Of a DNA stretch of 15,778 nucleotides, positions 1 to 7,276 are shown one piece after another. The notes below the pieces were generated by a model, which ran no database searches, had not been told where the DNA came from, and worked only from the letters and a program-made list of their open reading frames with translations. The DNA comes from Firmicutes bacterium UBA6132 (GTDB taxonomy: Bacteria; Bacillota_A; Clostridia; Tissierellales; Sedimentibacteraceae), in the NCBI GenBank assembly GCA_002435835.1, contig DIVM01000090.1:1-15778 (forward strand). Reading direction: 5' to 3'. Both the position numbers and the translations under genes were made by a program. Numbering within the stretch: position 1 is the stretch's first letter; the number at the start of each line of letters is the position of its first letter.

Positions 1-313
1 TTATGACGCTTAAATTAACTCCAGCTTTTTCACAATCTTTTCTTAAAGAACCTAATTTCCCAATAAAACTTTCATGCATCTTTTTTTGAGATTCATATTC
101 AGGATATTTTATACTTAACATGTAATTTTCTTCATCTTTAAAATGTGTTTTTGTATATTCCCCTAAAAAATCAAAGAGCTGCAATATGTATTCTTTTGAT
201 TTTCCATTTTTACCAGCTTCAAAAAGTTCATCAGCTTTTTTAAACAACTCTTTATGTTGATTATCAATGGCATTGACGCCTACTTCTAAATTTTTTGTAA
301 ATATAATTCCCAT
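1..313 (-). CDS. Bacteriohemerythrin (partial, C-terminus off window)
   Basis: The first 104 residues of a hemerythrin-domain protein; the C-terminal part lies beyond the left edge. Proteins of this family hold a non-haem di-iron centre that binds O2 in a four-helix bundle, and in motile anaerobes they are thought to bind or sense oxygen. Visible motifs are the IDNQH segment with iron ligand His20, HFKDEE with His57 and Glu61, and YPEYES..K..H with His80. The family normally has His four residues before that last His, giving HxxxH; here position 76 is Gln, so one expected iron ligand is replaced. The start ATG at 313 follows GAAAGAGGA at good spacing. It lies downstream of the fliD-fliS-fliT-like genes on the same strand, with a gap of about 155 bases, so it may have its own promoter. 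The family call is secure; oxygen binding is not, because of Gln76. Confidence 0.88.
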   Translation of the reverse strand, partial: MGIIFTKNLEVGVNAIDNQHKELFKKADELFEAGKNGKSKEYILQLFDFLGEYTKTHFKDEENYMLSIKYPEYESQKKMHESFIGKLGSLRKDCEKAGVNLSVI

Positions 314-377
314 ATTAAATTCCTCTTTCTTATGTACAAATTTAAATTATTTTAATTTCTTTGCAAATTAGTCTGTT

Positions 378-407
378 TTTATCTGCCGTTGATATTTGTT
401 TAGTCAA
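378..407 (-). promoter_or_regulatory. Possible sigma-A promoter upstream of the hemerythrin gene
   Basis: On the minus strand TTGACT (402-407) matches the -35 consensus at five of six bases. GATAAA (378-383) lies 18 bases downstream and matches the -10 at four of six. It is correctly placed about 65 bases before the hemerythrin start. In such AT-rich DNA, partial -10 matches are common, so this is only a candidate. Confidence 0.3.
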
Positions 408-424
408 CCAATCCATAGTTTACA

Positions 425-450
425 ATAACTTGATACCTGGTACAAGTTAT
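425..450. repeat. Inverted repeat between the fliT-like gene and hemerythrin
   Basis: ATAACTTG (425-432) is exactly complementary to CAAGTTAT (443-450). The 10-base spacer can add a TAC/GTA pairing with one bulged base. There is no T-run after it on the minus strand, so it does not look like a standard intrinsic terminator for the fli operon. On the minus strand TAACTTG also occurs directly twice just upstream of the hairpin, around 455-475. It could be an operator or an RNA structure; the function is unknown. Confidence 0.55.
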
Positions 451-468
451 CATAATCAAGTTACCAAG

Positions 469-837
469 TTAAATTTTTATATTTAATTTTGAAGTTTTTT
501 CAGGTTCATTCATAATTTCTTTCATTGATTTTAGCTCATTATTTAATTTGTTTCTAATTTCTTTATCCATAATAATTGTTTGGTTCACGGATTCCCTAAT
601 ATCATTTTTTAGCCTTTCCGTAATCATGGAATTTTCATTAAACTTTTCATCTGATTCTGAATTAAATTTCTTAATTTCTTCATCAATTGAATAAATAATT
701 GACTCGTATTTTTGTCTATTTTTAATCATAACATTAATTTTTTCAAAATCTGTTTTAAAAGATAATGATAAAATCTGTTTTGTGTAATTTCTTAATTTTT
801 CAACTTCTTCTAATTTTTCCTGTAATAAATTAATCAT
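469..837 (-). CDS. FliT-like flagellar chaperone (probable)
   Basis: A 122-residue, highly charged, Lys/Glu/Asn-rich protein predicted to be almost all helix, with heptad-like patterns and no membrane segment or signal peptide. I do not see a diagnostic motif. Its size, helical nature and position directly after fliD and fliS fit a FliT- or FlgN-type export chaperone, which binds late flagellar substrates such as the cap protein FliD in the cytoplasm and delivers them to the export gate. The reading frame stays open further upstream, but that part overlaps fliS. The ATG at 837 follows AAGGTG at normal distance and lies 8 bases after the fliS stop, so I chose it. It is probably translated from the cheA-to-fliS transcript. 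The identity rests mainly on context. Confidence 0.6.
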   Translation of the reverse strand: MINLLQEKLEEVEKLRNYTKQILSLSFKTDFEKINVMIKNRQKYESIIYSIDEEIKKFNSESDEKFNENSMITERLKNDIRESVNQTIIMDKEIRNKLNNELKSMKEIMNEPEKTSKLNIKI

Positions 838-845
838 AATACACC

Positions 846-1223
846 TTAATTTTTTGATGTTCTTGCTAACTTGTCCGCTTGTTCCCAAGTGTCTCTATAA
901 TCTCTCACTAAAGGAATGATATCTTCAATAGGTTTTATTTGTTTAGAAGCAATTGCTTTAGATATTTCTCTATTAAAAAATAAATACATTTCTTTTAATT
1001 CATCGGACATTTCAAATTTATAATCCAATGTTGATATTAAATAAATAAAAATTTCTTTACATTTCTCTAAAAGTACTTTAGATTGTTCAAAGTCATTATT
1101 ATTCATCAATATTTTTGCTTGATTTAATTTTTTTATTGCTTCGTCAAACAAGCACAAAAGAAGTTCTCCCTTTGTCATTGTGTTTACTGATGTTTGTTTG
1201 TATTGTTCGTATGGATTTAACAT
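846..1223 (-). CDS. fliS: Flagellar export chaperone FliS
   Basis: A 125-residue FliS. This cytoplasmic chaperone binds the disordered C-terminus of flagellin and prevents premature polymerisation before export. The N-terminus has the family signature: NPYEQYKQTSVNTMTKGELLLCLFDEAI matches the usual NPY..Y....v.tasp.eLi.mLydga pattern (key residues N3, Y5, Y8, E20, L21). The rest is the expected helical bundle, ending near WEQADKLA. The open frame extends 18 codons upstream, but those overlap fliD and lack a ribosome site. ATG at 1223 follows GAGGTT and gives the standard FliS N-terminus. It lies 26 bases after fliD, the usual gene order. Flagellin itself, the client, is not in the window. Confidence 0.95.
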   Translation of the reverse strand: MLNPYEQYKQTSVNTMTKGELLLCLFDEAIKKLNQAKILMNNNDFEQSKVLLEKCKEIFIYLISTLDYKFEMSDELKEMYLFFNREISKAIASKQIKPIEDIIPLVRDYRDTWEQADKLARTSKN

Positions 1224-1249
1224 AATTAACCTCGTATATTTTATTATTT

Positions 1250-3139
1250 TTATTGTCCTAACATGCTTGTAAGCCATGAACTTTGAGAATTAAGAGAGTT
1301 CATAGTTTGCTCTAAAGCAGTGAATTTTTTATAGTATCTTTGCTTTTCATTTGCTAAATCTACTTTTAGTTCTGTCATCACTTTATCATAATCAACCATT
1401 CTTTTAGATAAATAATTTTTATCCGCTGTAAGTCCATCCGCTAATCCTGCTTCTTCTATGAGTACGCCTGTTCCTCCAAATGTTCCAACATTTTCTTTTA
1501 ATATAGATTGAATTTGTTTTGCAACGCACGATATTCCATTTGTTTCTGTAGATTCTTTTGTAAATAAATTTATTACTTCTTCAGGATTTTGATCTAATTG
1601 CTTTTTAAATGTTTCTTCATTAAATTTTAATTTTCCGCTTGTATCATAGCTTGCTGGTGCAATACCTATACTTGATAAAGTTAGGCTACTTACTGATGTT
1701 TTACTTGAAACAGCATTTCTTAAATTTCTTAAAACTGTGTTAATTTTGCTGTCACCATAAAGCATCCCTTTTTTTGCTTGTTCAGTCCATTTATCAATTT
1801 CATCTTTTTCCATTTCCTCTTCTTGGTCAGGAGTTAATGGTGGAAACCCTTTATTAGGTCTTTCCGTTGTTTTTTTATTTATTAAAGATAAAATTTCATT
1901 GTAGTCATCTACAAACTGTTTTACATTTTTTACTATGTCTTCTGTATTTGTTGTAACGCTAAATGTTGCAGGAGTAGTAAATTTTCCTATAGAATTTTCA
2001 CCTAATTCTATATTTATATCATCAATTGTAAAATTTAATGAACTTCTTGTTACTGTAGCTTCTACGCCATTTAATTTATATTTCATTGTTGTATCAGTAC
2101 CATTAGTTGCATTAACATTTGAAGTGCCAAATATAGAAGCTGATAAATTACCTCCTACATCATTTATTAAAACATCTGATGTAGAACCTGTAATATCTGA
2201 TTTAACTGTTATTTTATCAGTTACAGATGAATAATACACAGTTACCCCTGCATCTGCATCACTGTTTATTTTGCTTATTATATCATTTAAAGTATTAGTT
2301 TCATTAAAAGTAAATTCTTTTCCGTTTACTGATATTTTATATCCTAATACTCCACCGCCTATATCAACGGATGTCAATGAATTACTTAGACCTGCACTTT
2401 TTATTTCTTTAGTTGTAGAAAGGCGATTATATGTTGCTTTAGCAAAACCTAATGCACTTATATCACTGCTAAAATCAGTTATGCCAAATACATCTGTACT
2501 ACCTGATGAAAAACTAATTTTATTACCTGTAGTAACTGAAACTTGTATTTTGTTATCTCCAAAAGTTGCATTTAGTTTAGTTTTCAATTCAGTTACTAAA
2601 CCATTGGCATTTACACTTGCATCCGCATTTGTATATGAGCCATCTAAAGTTATAGTTTTTTTAACACCATTAAAGTCAAATGTCATTGTGGAATTTGAAG
2701 CAGTGAATGTTGTAATATCATTAGATTCAATAGATTGTTTTGAAATAGCCGTTGAAGTAAAGCTTGCAGCAGTTGCAACACTTGTAACATCAGTTATTTG
2801 AAAATTTTTAATATTATTTTCATTACCTGAAACGCTTACATAATCCGATGAAGATTTCACTGTGCTTGCTGTAAAAAAGTTACTGCTTAATATATTTGTT
2901 TTAGAGCTTGTTGCAAATGAAAAATATTTATCGTTGAAAGCTACAAGCTTTGAACTAATTTCTCTATATGCTTCTTGTCTATAAAGTAATTTTTGCTTTG
3001 ATTGATATGCTTTATTAATTTTATTTTTTGTACCTGCAGACATTTGATTTACTAAAGTATCAGTATCTAATCCTGTAGCTAATCCACCTATTCCATTTGA
3101 GGTTGATGAACCATAAAGGCTCATTGATAATATAGACAT
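1250..3139 (-). CDS. fliD: Flagellar cap protein FliD (HAP2)
   Basis: A 629-residue filament cap protein. FliD forms the oligomeric cap at the filament tip and folds exported flagellin into place. The FliD N-terminal domain is clear: after a short leader, GLATGLDTDTLVNQMS at about residues 18-33, followed by a helical stretch with RQEAYREISSKL. The middle is Ser/Thr/Asn-rich beta sequence, expected for the variable cap domains exposed outside. The C-terminal FliD domain includes FVDDYNEIL, then MLYGDSKI..VLRNLRNAV and LSSIGI, and ends in a coiled-coil region with KRMVDYDKVMTEL. There is no signal peptide, as expected for flagellar type III export. ATG at 3139 has AAAGGAG at good spacing; an ATG five codons earlier touches the cheB stop and has a poorer site. 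It is larger than the roughly 470 residues of enteric FliD because of the middle region. Confidence 0.96.
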   Translation of the reverse strand: MSILSMSLYGSSTSNGIGGLATGLDTDTLVNQMSAGTKNKINKAYQSKQKLLYRQEAYREISSKLVAFNDKYFSFATSSKTNILSSNFFTASTVKSSSDYVSVSGNENNIKNFQITDVTSVATAASFTSTAISKQSIESNDITTFTASNSTMTFDFNGVKKTITLDGSYTNADASVNANGLVTELKTKLNATFGDNKIQVSVTTGNKISFSSGSTDVFGITDFSSDISALGFAKATYNRLSTTKEIKSAGLSNSLTSVDIGGGVLGYKISVNGKEFTFNETNTLNDIISKINSDADAGVTVYYSSVTDKITVKSDITGSTSDVLINDVGGNLSASIFGTSNVNATNGTDTTMKYKLNGVEATVTRSSLNFTIDDINIELGENSIGKFTTPATFSVTTNTEDIVKNVKQFVDDYNEILSLINKKTTERPNKGFPPLTPDQEEEMEKDEIDKWTEQAKKGMLYGDSKINTVLRNLRNAVSSKTSVSSLTLSSIGIAPASYDTSGKLKFNEETFKKQLDQNPEEVINLFTKESTETNGISCVAKQIQSILKENVGTFGGTGVLIEEAGLADGLTADKNYLSKRMVDYDKVMTELKVDLANEKQRYYKKFTALEQTMNSLNSQSSWLTSMLGQ

Positions 3140-3153
3140 TTTTGCTCCTTTCA

Positions 3154-4188
3154 TTAATCTTTAATTTTATTTTGATTATTTAAATGTTTTATAATTATAT
3201 CTGCTATATTTTCGCAAGATGCTTGTATCATAACTGCTCCAATATTAAAAGCTACCATTGGCATACCATAAACAACACTAGAATCTTTATCCTGCCCTAT
3301 TGTATATGCACCTTTTGTTTTCATTTTGATTAATCCTTGTGCTCCGTCTTTTCCCATTCCAGTTAATATTATTCCAATTGCGTTTTTACCTGCAACTTCT
3401 GCTACTGAATCAAATAAAACATCAACGGATGGGCAATGACCGCTTACTTTTTCACCCTTGTTGCAAGTTACATAATAACCTTTTTCATCTTTTAACAATT
3501 TCATTTGATTATCACCTGGTGCAACTAAAGCTAATCCCTTTTGTAATCTATCCATATTTTTAGCTTCTCTTACTTCCAATTCACATACTCTGTTTAACCT
3601 GTCAGCATACATTTTTGTAAATCCAGCAGGCATATGCTGTGTTATTAAAATAGGTGGTGTATCTTTTGGAAGTTTCTTTAATATTTCAAGAGTAGCTTCT
3701 GTACCCCCAGTTGAAGCACCAATAGCTATTATTTTTTGTTTTGAAGTAATTATTAATTTAGTGGTTTCTATGTTTTTATTTATTGGATTTACTTTTAATT
3801 TTGCTATAGCCGCAATTTTTATTTTTGATTTTAATTCTCTAAAAAATATTTGCAAATCATCTTTAGAAGACATATCAGGTTTTTTAACAAAATCAACTGC
3901 ACCTGTCTGAAGTGCATCAAATACTGTTATTTTCATGGAACTCACTAAAACAACTTTCATTGGTTTTTCATCCATAAGCTTTTTTAAAAAAGTAAGACCA
4001 TTCATTTTTGGCATTTCAATATCTAATGTTAATATGTCTGGATTAAAAATTTTTATTTTTTCTAATGCATCCATTGGATCAACAGCTACGCCAACAACTT
4101 CTATGTCCTGTTCTTCTTTTAATTCTTTAGATAATATATTTCTAAACAACAAAGAATCATCAACTATAAGAACTCTTATTTTTTCCAT
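3154..4188 (-). CDS. cheB: Protein-glutamate methylesterase/glutamine deamidase CheB
   Basis: A full-length 344-residue CheB, which removes methyl groups from chemoreceptor glutamates after phosphorylation by CheA. The receiver domain (about 1-120) has acidic residues D10 and D11, phospho-acceptor D56 in LDIEMP, and the conserved Lys in the VKKP segment (K102/K103). A linker leads to the esterase domain (about 150-335) with the catalytic triad intact: S159 in GASTGG, H185 in TQHMP and D281 in TGMGKDG. It starts 4 bases after the cheR stop; its ribosome site AAAGGG lies in the end of cheR, so translation is likely coupled. With CheR it forms the receptor methylation cycle. It acts in the cytoplasm at the receptor array. 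Confidence 0.97.
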   Translation of the reverse strand: MEKIRVLIVDDSLLFRNILSKELKEEQDIEVVGVAVDPMDALEKIKIFNPDILTLDIEMPKMNGLTFLKKLMDEKPMKVVLVSSMKITVFDALQTGAVDFVKKPDMSSKDDLQIFFRELKSKIKIAAIAKLKVNPINKNIETTKLIITSKQKIIAIGASTGGTEATLEILKKLPKDTPPILITQHMPAGFTKMYADRLNRVCELEVREAKNMDRLQKGLALVAPGDNQMKLLKDEKGYYVTCNKGEKVSGHCPSVDVLFDSVAEVAGKNAIGIILTGMGKDGAQGLIKMKTKGAYTIGQDKDSSVVYGMPMVAFNIGAVMIQASCENIADIIIKHLNNQNKIKD

Positions 4189-4192
4189 TTAA

Positions 4193-4996
4193 TCATTCCC
4201 TTTTATATATTGCTGGGCAAATATATTTAAATTTAGTTTGTCCTCTTTGTATTGTTTCTGCATGCCCTATCATTAAATGACCCTCAGGTTTTGTAGCTTC
4301 ATAAAATCTATTTACAAGCCCTAATTTTGTATCTGAGTTAAAGTAAATCATTACGTTTCTGCACAATATAACATTATATTTATTTCTTTCCGGTATTTTT
4401 TCCATTAAATTAAATGTTTTAAATGTTACTTGTTTTTTGATATCTAAATTTATTCTGTATTTATCTTTTTCTTTTATAAAATATCTTTTTTTATAACTAT
4501 CGGGCAAGAGTTTTAAGCTTTCTTCCATATACAATGCTTCTTCAGCTTTTGCAAGCACATCTTGAGATATGTCAGTAGCTACTATTTGTATTTTCCAGTC
4601 TTGTTTTTTATATTTAAAATAATCATCCAATACCATGGCTATGGTATATGGCTCTTCACCTGAAGAACAGCCAGCACTCCAAATATTTAAAGTTTTTAAC
4701 TTATTCATTTTTTCTTCAAAAGGAAGAATTACTTCCTGTAAATATTTAAAATGATTTTCTTCTCTATAAAAATAAGTATAATTAGTTGTTAATTTATTTA
4801 TGAGAGTTGATACTTCTTCGCCATTATTTTTTTTAATATTTATCATATATTCACTAAAACTTTTCATACCTTTTTTTTCAATTAAATTTGAAAGGCGACC
4901 TTCTATGAGCTGTCTTTTTTTGGAAAGGTCTATTCCATAATTTTTATGCATATACTGGACAAATTCTAAAAATTCGTTATCTGTTATTTTTATCAT
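4193..4996 (-). CDS. cheR: Chemotaxis protein methyltransferase CheR
   Basis: A CheR that uses S-adenosylmethionine to methylate glutamates on chemoreceptors. The N-terminal helical domain contains YGIDLSKKRQLIEGRL, and the substrate segment TTNYTYFYRE is the usual T.n.T.FfRe motif. The SAM-binding fold has WSAGCSSGEEPYTIAM and ATDIS, followed by VILCRNVMIYF and GHAE near the end. No C-terminal receptor-tethering extension or TPR is visible. The frame is open to a TTG at 5011, but that lies within cheA. ATG at 4996, one base after the cheA stop (TAATATG), gives 267 residues and the normal CheR N-terminus. The Shine-Dalgarno is weak (GAAAG), which suggests translational coupling to cheA. Confidence 0.96.
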   Translation of the reverse strand: MIKITDNEFLEFVQYMHKNYGIDLSKKRQLIEGRLSNLIEKKGMKSFSEYMINIKKNNGEEVSTLINKLTTNYTYFYREENHFKYLQEVILPFEEKMNKLKTLNIWSAGCSSGEEPYTIAMVLDDYFKYKKQDWKIQIVATDISQDVLAKAEEALYMEESLKLLPDSYKKRYFIKEKDKYRINLDIKKQVTFKTFNLMEKIPERNKYNVILCRNVMIYFNSDTKLGLVNRFYEATKPEGHLMIGHAETIQRGQTKFKYICPAIYKRE

Positions 4997-4997
4997 A

Positions 4998-7085
4998 TTA
5001 CATACTTTCAATCAGATTTTTAATATCCAATATTAAATTAATGCTTCCATCCCCTAATATTGAGCAACCCGATATTCCTGATTCTTTTATTTTATATTTA
5101 CTAAATATTGTTGGTAGCGGTTTAACAACTACTTGCTGTTCCCCTACTATTTTATCTACAAACAAGCAAACTGCATTATTTCCTGACTCAACTAATATGA
5201 GTATGCCATCTTCAAGCTTATTAACTTCAGTATGCAAATTATAAAATTGATGAAGTCTTATAACTGGATAACAAATATCTCTTAAAATAATCAATTCACT
5301 TCCATCTGTACTAAGAACCACATCTTTTAATTCAGCTTTAAATGATTGCTGTATGTTTTTTATAGGAATAATATATTCAGATTCCCCAACAACTACCTGC
5401 ATACCGGATACTATTGCAAGAGTAAGTGGTATTTGAAATGTTATTGCAGTTCCAGTATGCATTTTGCTTTCCAAAACTACGGAACCGCCGACTTTTTCTA
5501 CATTAGATTTAACAACATCCATTCCAACGCCTCTGCCAGAATATTCAGTTACTTTATCATTAGTAGAAAAACCTGGTAGCATTAAAAGCTGATAAATTTC
5601 TTTTGTTGTATATTCGCTTTCAGATTTTTTTAATAGACCTTTTAATTTTGCTTTTGAAAGAATTTTTTCTGTATCAAAGCCTTTTCCGTCATCTTCAACT
5701 GTTATATGTATTTCTCCATTTGAATTAGCAGCAGAAAGTATAATAGTTCCCTTTGGGTTTTTTCCTTTTTTCAATCTTTCTTCTGTAGTTTCTATTCCAT
5801 GGTCCATGGCATTTCTTACAAGATGCATTATTGGATCCGATATACCATCTATTATGGTTTTATCAACTTCAGTTTCTTCTCCAAATAAAACTAATTCAAC
5901 ATCCTTATTTAATTCTTTGCCCATATCCCTTACAATTCTTTTCATTTTTTGAAATATTCCTGATACAGGTACCATCCTCAAAGACATCACTATATCTTGA
6001 AGTTCATCCGTTAGCTTTCTAAGCTGTCTTGAAGATTTAGTAAAACTTTCTAAGTTTAATTTTTTTATTTCACTGTTTGAAGCTACCATGGATTCTGCAA
6101 TTACTATTTCACCAACAATATCTACTAAGTTATCAAGTTTTGAAAGATTTACAGTTATTAAATTTTGTTTATTTTGTTTTGTTGATGTCTCTTGATTAAC
6201 TATTTTATTTTTAGTAGGTTGTACTAATTTTTCATCATAGTTTTCAATAGTTTTATTTAACTCTTCATGCTTTTGTTCAGGTTCAGAAAAATTTAATTTA
6301 TCATTATCTTCTGAAGCATGATTATTATCTACTTCTTTCATTATATAATTTTTTACGTTTAAAGCTTGTTTTACTACTTTTTCTCCATCTTCAAGAGAAG
6401 ATACATCATTAAAATAAACTGAAAAACCATTTTTTATAATTTCTGTAGATGAAGCGCTATTATTTTCTACATCATCAGGTTTATAAGAAAATTCTATTCC
6501 TAATTCCTGTAAAGAGTTGACGATAAAAAATGCTCTTAAGTTTTCCATCCCACAATCTTCATCAAAATTAATATTAATTTCATAATTTAAAGTTGATTTT
6601 TTTGTTTCTATGTTATCGGATAGTATTATTTTAGTTAGAGCAACTTCTTCTGAAGCATATGATACTTCTGATAATTCAGTTTCAGTAGATATTAGTTTCA
6701 AAAACTCAAGTATTTCTTGTTCAAAAGGCTGTAGTTCTTCTAATAGTGGATTACCTTGCTCTATTTTTACTATTTCACCTTTAATAAAATCGGTAAATTT
6801 AAATACTAAATTCACAAGTTCTTCATTATACTTTTTATTTATTCCATTTTCTCTTATAAAATAAAATAAATCCTCAACTTTATGCGATATTTCCATTATA
6901 CTTCTAAAATTCATCATGGCAGAAGAGCCTTTTATTGTGTGCATTATTCTAAATATTTCATCAATACATTCTTTGTCAAATGCTTGTTCTTCTTCCGCTT
7001 TTAATAATATTTCATCTAATTGTTCTAATAAAGTATTTTCTTCAAAGAGATACATGTCAAGCATTGAATCAAAATTGTTATCCAT
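4998..7085 (-). CDS. cheA: Chemotaxis histidine kinase CheA
   Basis: A complete 695-residue CheA, the central kinase that passes phosphate to CheY and CheB in response to receptors. Domains in order are: P1 phosphotransfer (about 1-110) with phospho-His49 in IMHTIKGSS; a P2-like response-regulator-binding domain (about 165-255) flanked by charged linkers; P3 dimerisation (about 310-372, LSKLDNLVDIVGEIVI to SLRMVPV); P4 ATPase (about 375-555) with N box HLVRNAMDHG, G1 DDGKGFD and G2 GRGVGMDVV; and P5 CheW-like domain (about 555-695). All key residues are present. ATG at 7085 has AGGAG at good spacing. It is the first gene of the leftward operon and faces a divergent gene across about 190 bases. 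No cheW or cheY lies within the window, so its partners must be encoded elsewhere. Confidence 0.97.
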   Translation of the reverse strand: MDNNFDSMLDMYLFEENTLLEQLDEILLKAEEEQAFDKECIDEIFRIMHTIKGSSAMMNFRSIMEISHKVEDLFYFIRENGINKKYNEELVNLVFKFTDFIKGEIVKIEQGNPLLEELQPFEQEILEFLKLISTETELSEVSYASEEVALTKIILSDNIETKKSTLNYEININFDEDCGMENLRAFFIVNSLQELGIEFSYKPDDVENNSASSTEIIKNGFSVYFNDVSSLEDGEKVVKQALNVKNYIMKEVDNNHASEDNDKLNFSEPEQKHEELNKTIENYDEKLVQPTKNKIVNQETSTKQNKQNLITVNLSKLDNLVDIVGEIVIAESMVASNSEIKKLNLESFTKSSRQLRKLTDELQDIVMSLRMVPVSGIFQKMKRIVRDMGKELNKDVELVLFGEETEVDKTIIDGISDPIMHLVRNAMDHGIETTEERLKKGKNPKGTIILSAANSNGEIHITVEDDGKGFDTEKILSKAKLKGLLKKSESEYTTKEIYQLLMLPGFSTNDKVTEYSGRGVGMDVVKSNVEKVGGSVVLESKMHTGTAITFQIPLTLAIVSGMQVVVGESEYIIPIKNIQQSFKAELKDVVLSTDGSELIILRDICYPVIRLHQFYNLHTEVNKLEDGILILVESGNNAVCLFVDKIVGEQQVVVKPLPTIFSKYKIKESGISGCSILGDGSINLILDIKNLIESM

Positions 7086-7143
7086 TTTAATCTCCTATAT
7101 AATTTTATCATAAATAAAAATTTACGTCATTCATCTTTCTTAT

Positions 7144-7170
7144 ATATCGACATAATTTTCAATTTATTAA
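7144..7170 (-). promoter_or_regulatory. Candidate sigma-28 type promoter for cheA operon
   Basis: On the minus strand GTCGATAT (7144-7151) differs at one base from the SigD/FliA -10 consensus GCCGATAT. TTAA at 7167-7170 lies 15 bases upstream and matches three of four bases of the -35 TAAA. It is about 60 bases before the cheA start. The match is weaker than the oppositely directed one beside it. Confidence 0.45.
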
Positions 7171-7179
7171 GTAATTTAT

Positions 7180-7207
7180 TGAATTTTTTTCTTACTTATG
7201 CCGATAA
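7180..7207 (+). promoter_or_regulatory. Sigma-28 (SigD/FliA) type promoter for the plus-strand cassette
   Basis: GCCGATAA at 7200-7207 is an exact sigma-28 -10 element. TGAA at 7180-7183, 16 bases upstream, matches three of four bases of the -35 TAAA. The expected start of transcription is near 7214, about 60 bases before the first gene. A separate TATAAT at 7243-7248 lacks a good -35 box. GCCGATAA is rare in DNA this AT-rich, which raises confidence. Confidence 0.7.
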
Positions 7208-7276
7208 ATAAAATAACCCTTTTATTTTTTACGCAAATAAAATATAATATAAATAGATATACTTACGGAGATTATG

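Noticed and set aside
381..397. GCCGTTGATAT as a sigma-28 -10 element
   Set aside because: Three extra bases interrupt the GCCGATAT core and no gene follows on the plus strand.
341..416. A 24-codon minus-strand frame beginning ATGGATTGG between the fliT-like gene and hemerythrin
   Set aside because: It has no ribosome binding site before the ATG, no recognisable motif, and overlaps the candidate promoter and leader of the hemerythrin gene.
1935..2801. Long plus-strand open frames opposite fliD
   Set aside because: They are antisense shadows of the Ser/Thr/Asn-rich middle of FliD, which is clearly coding on the minus strand; they have no family features.
4193..5011. TTG at 5011 as the cheR start
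   Set aside because: It lies inside cheA and adds five residues not expected for CheR; ATG at 4996 directly after the cheA stop fits better.
7243..7248. TATAAT as a sigma-A promoter for the FliK-like gene
   Set aside because: The -10 is exact but no reasonable -35 lies 16-18 bases upstream; such hexamers are frequent in AT-rich DNA.
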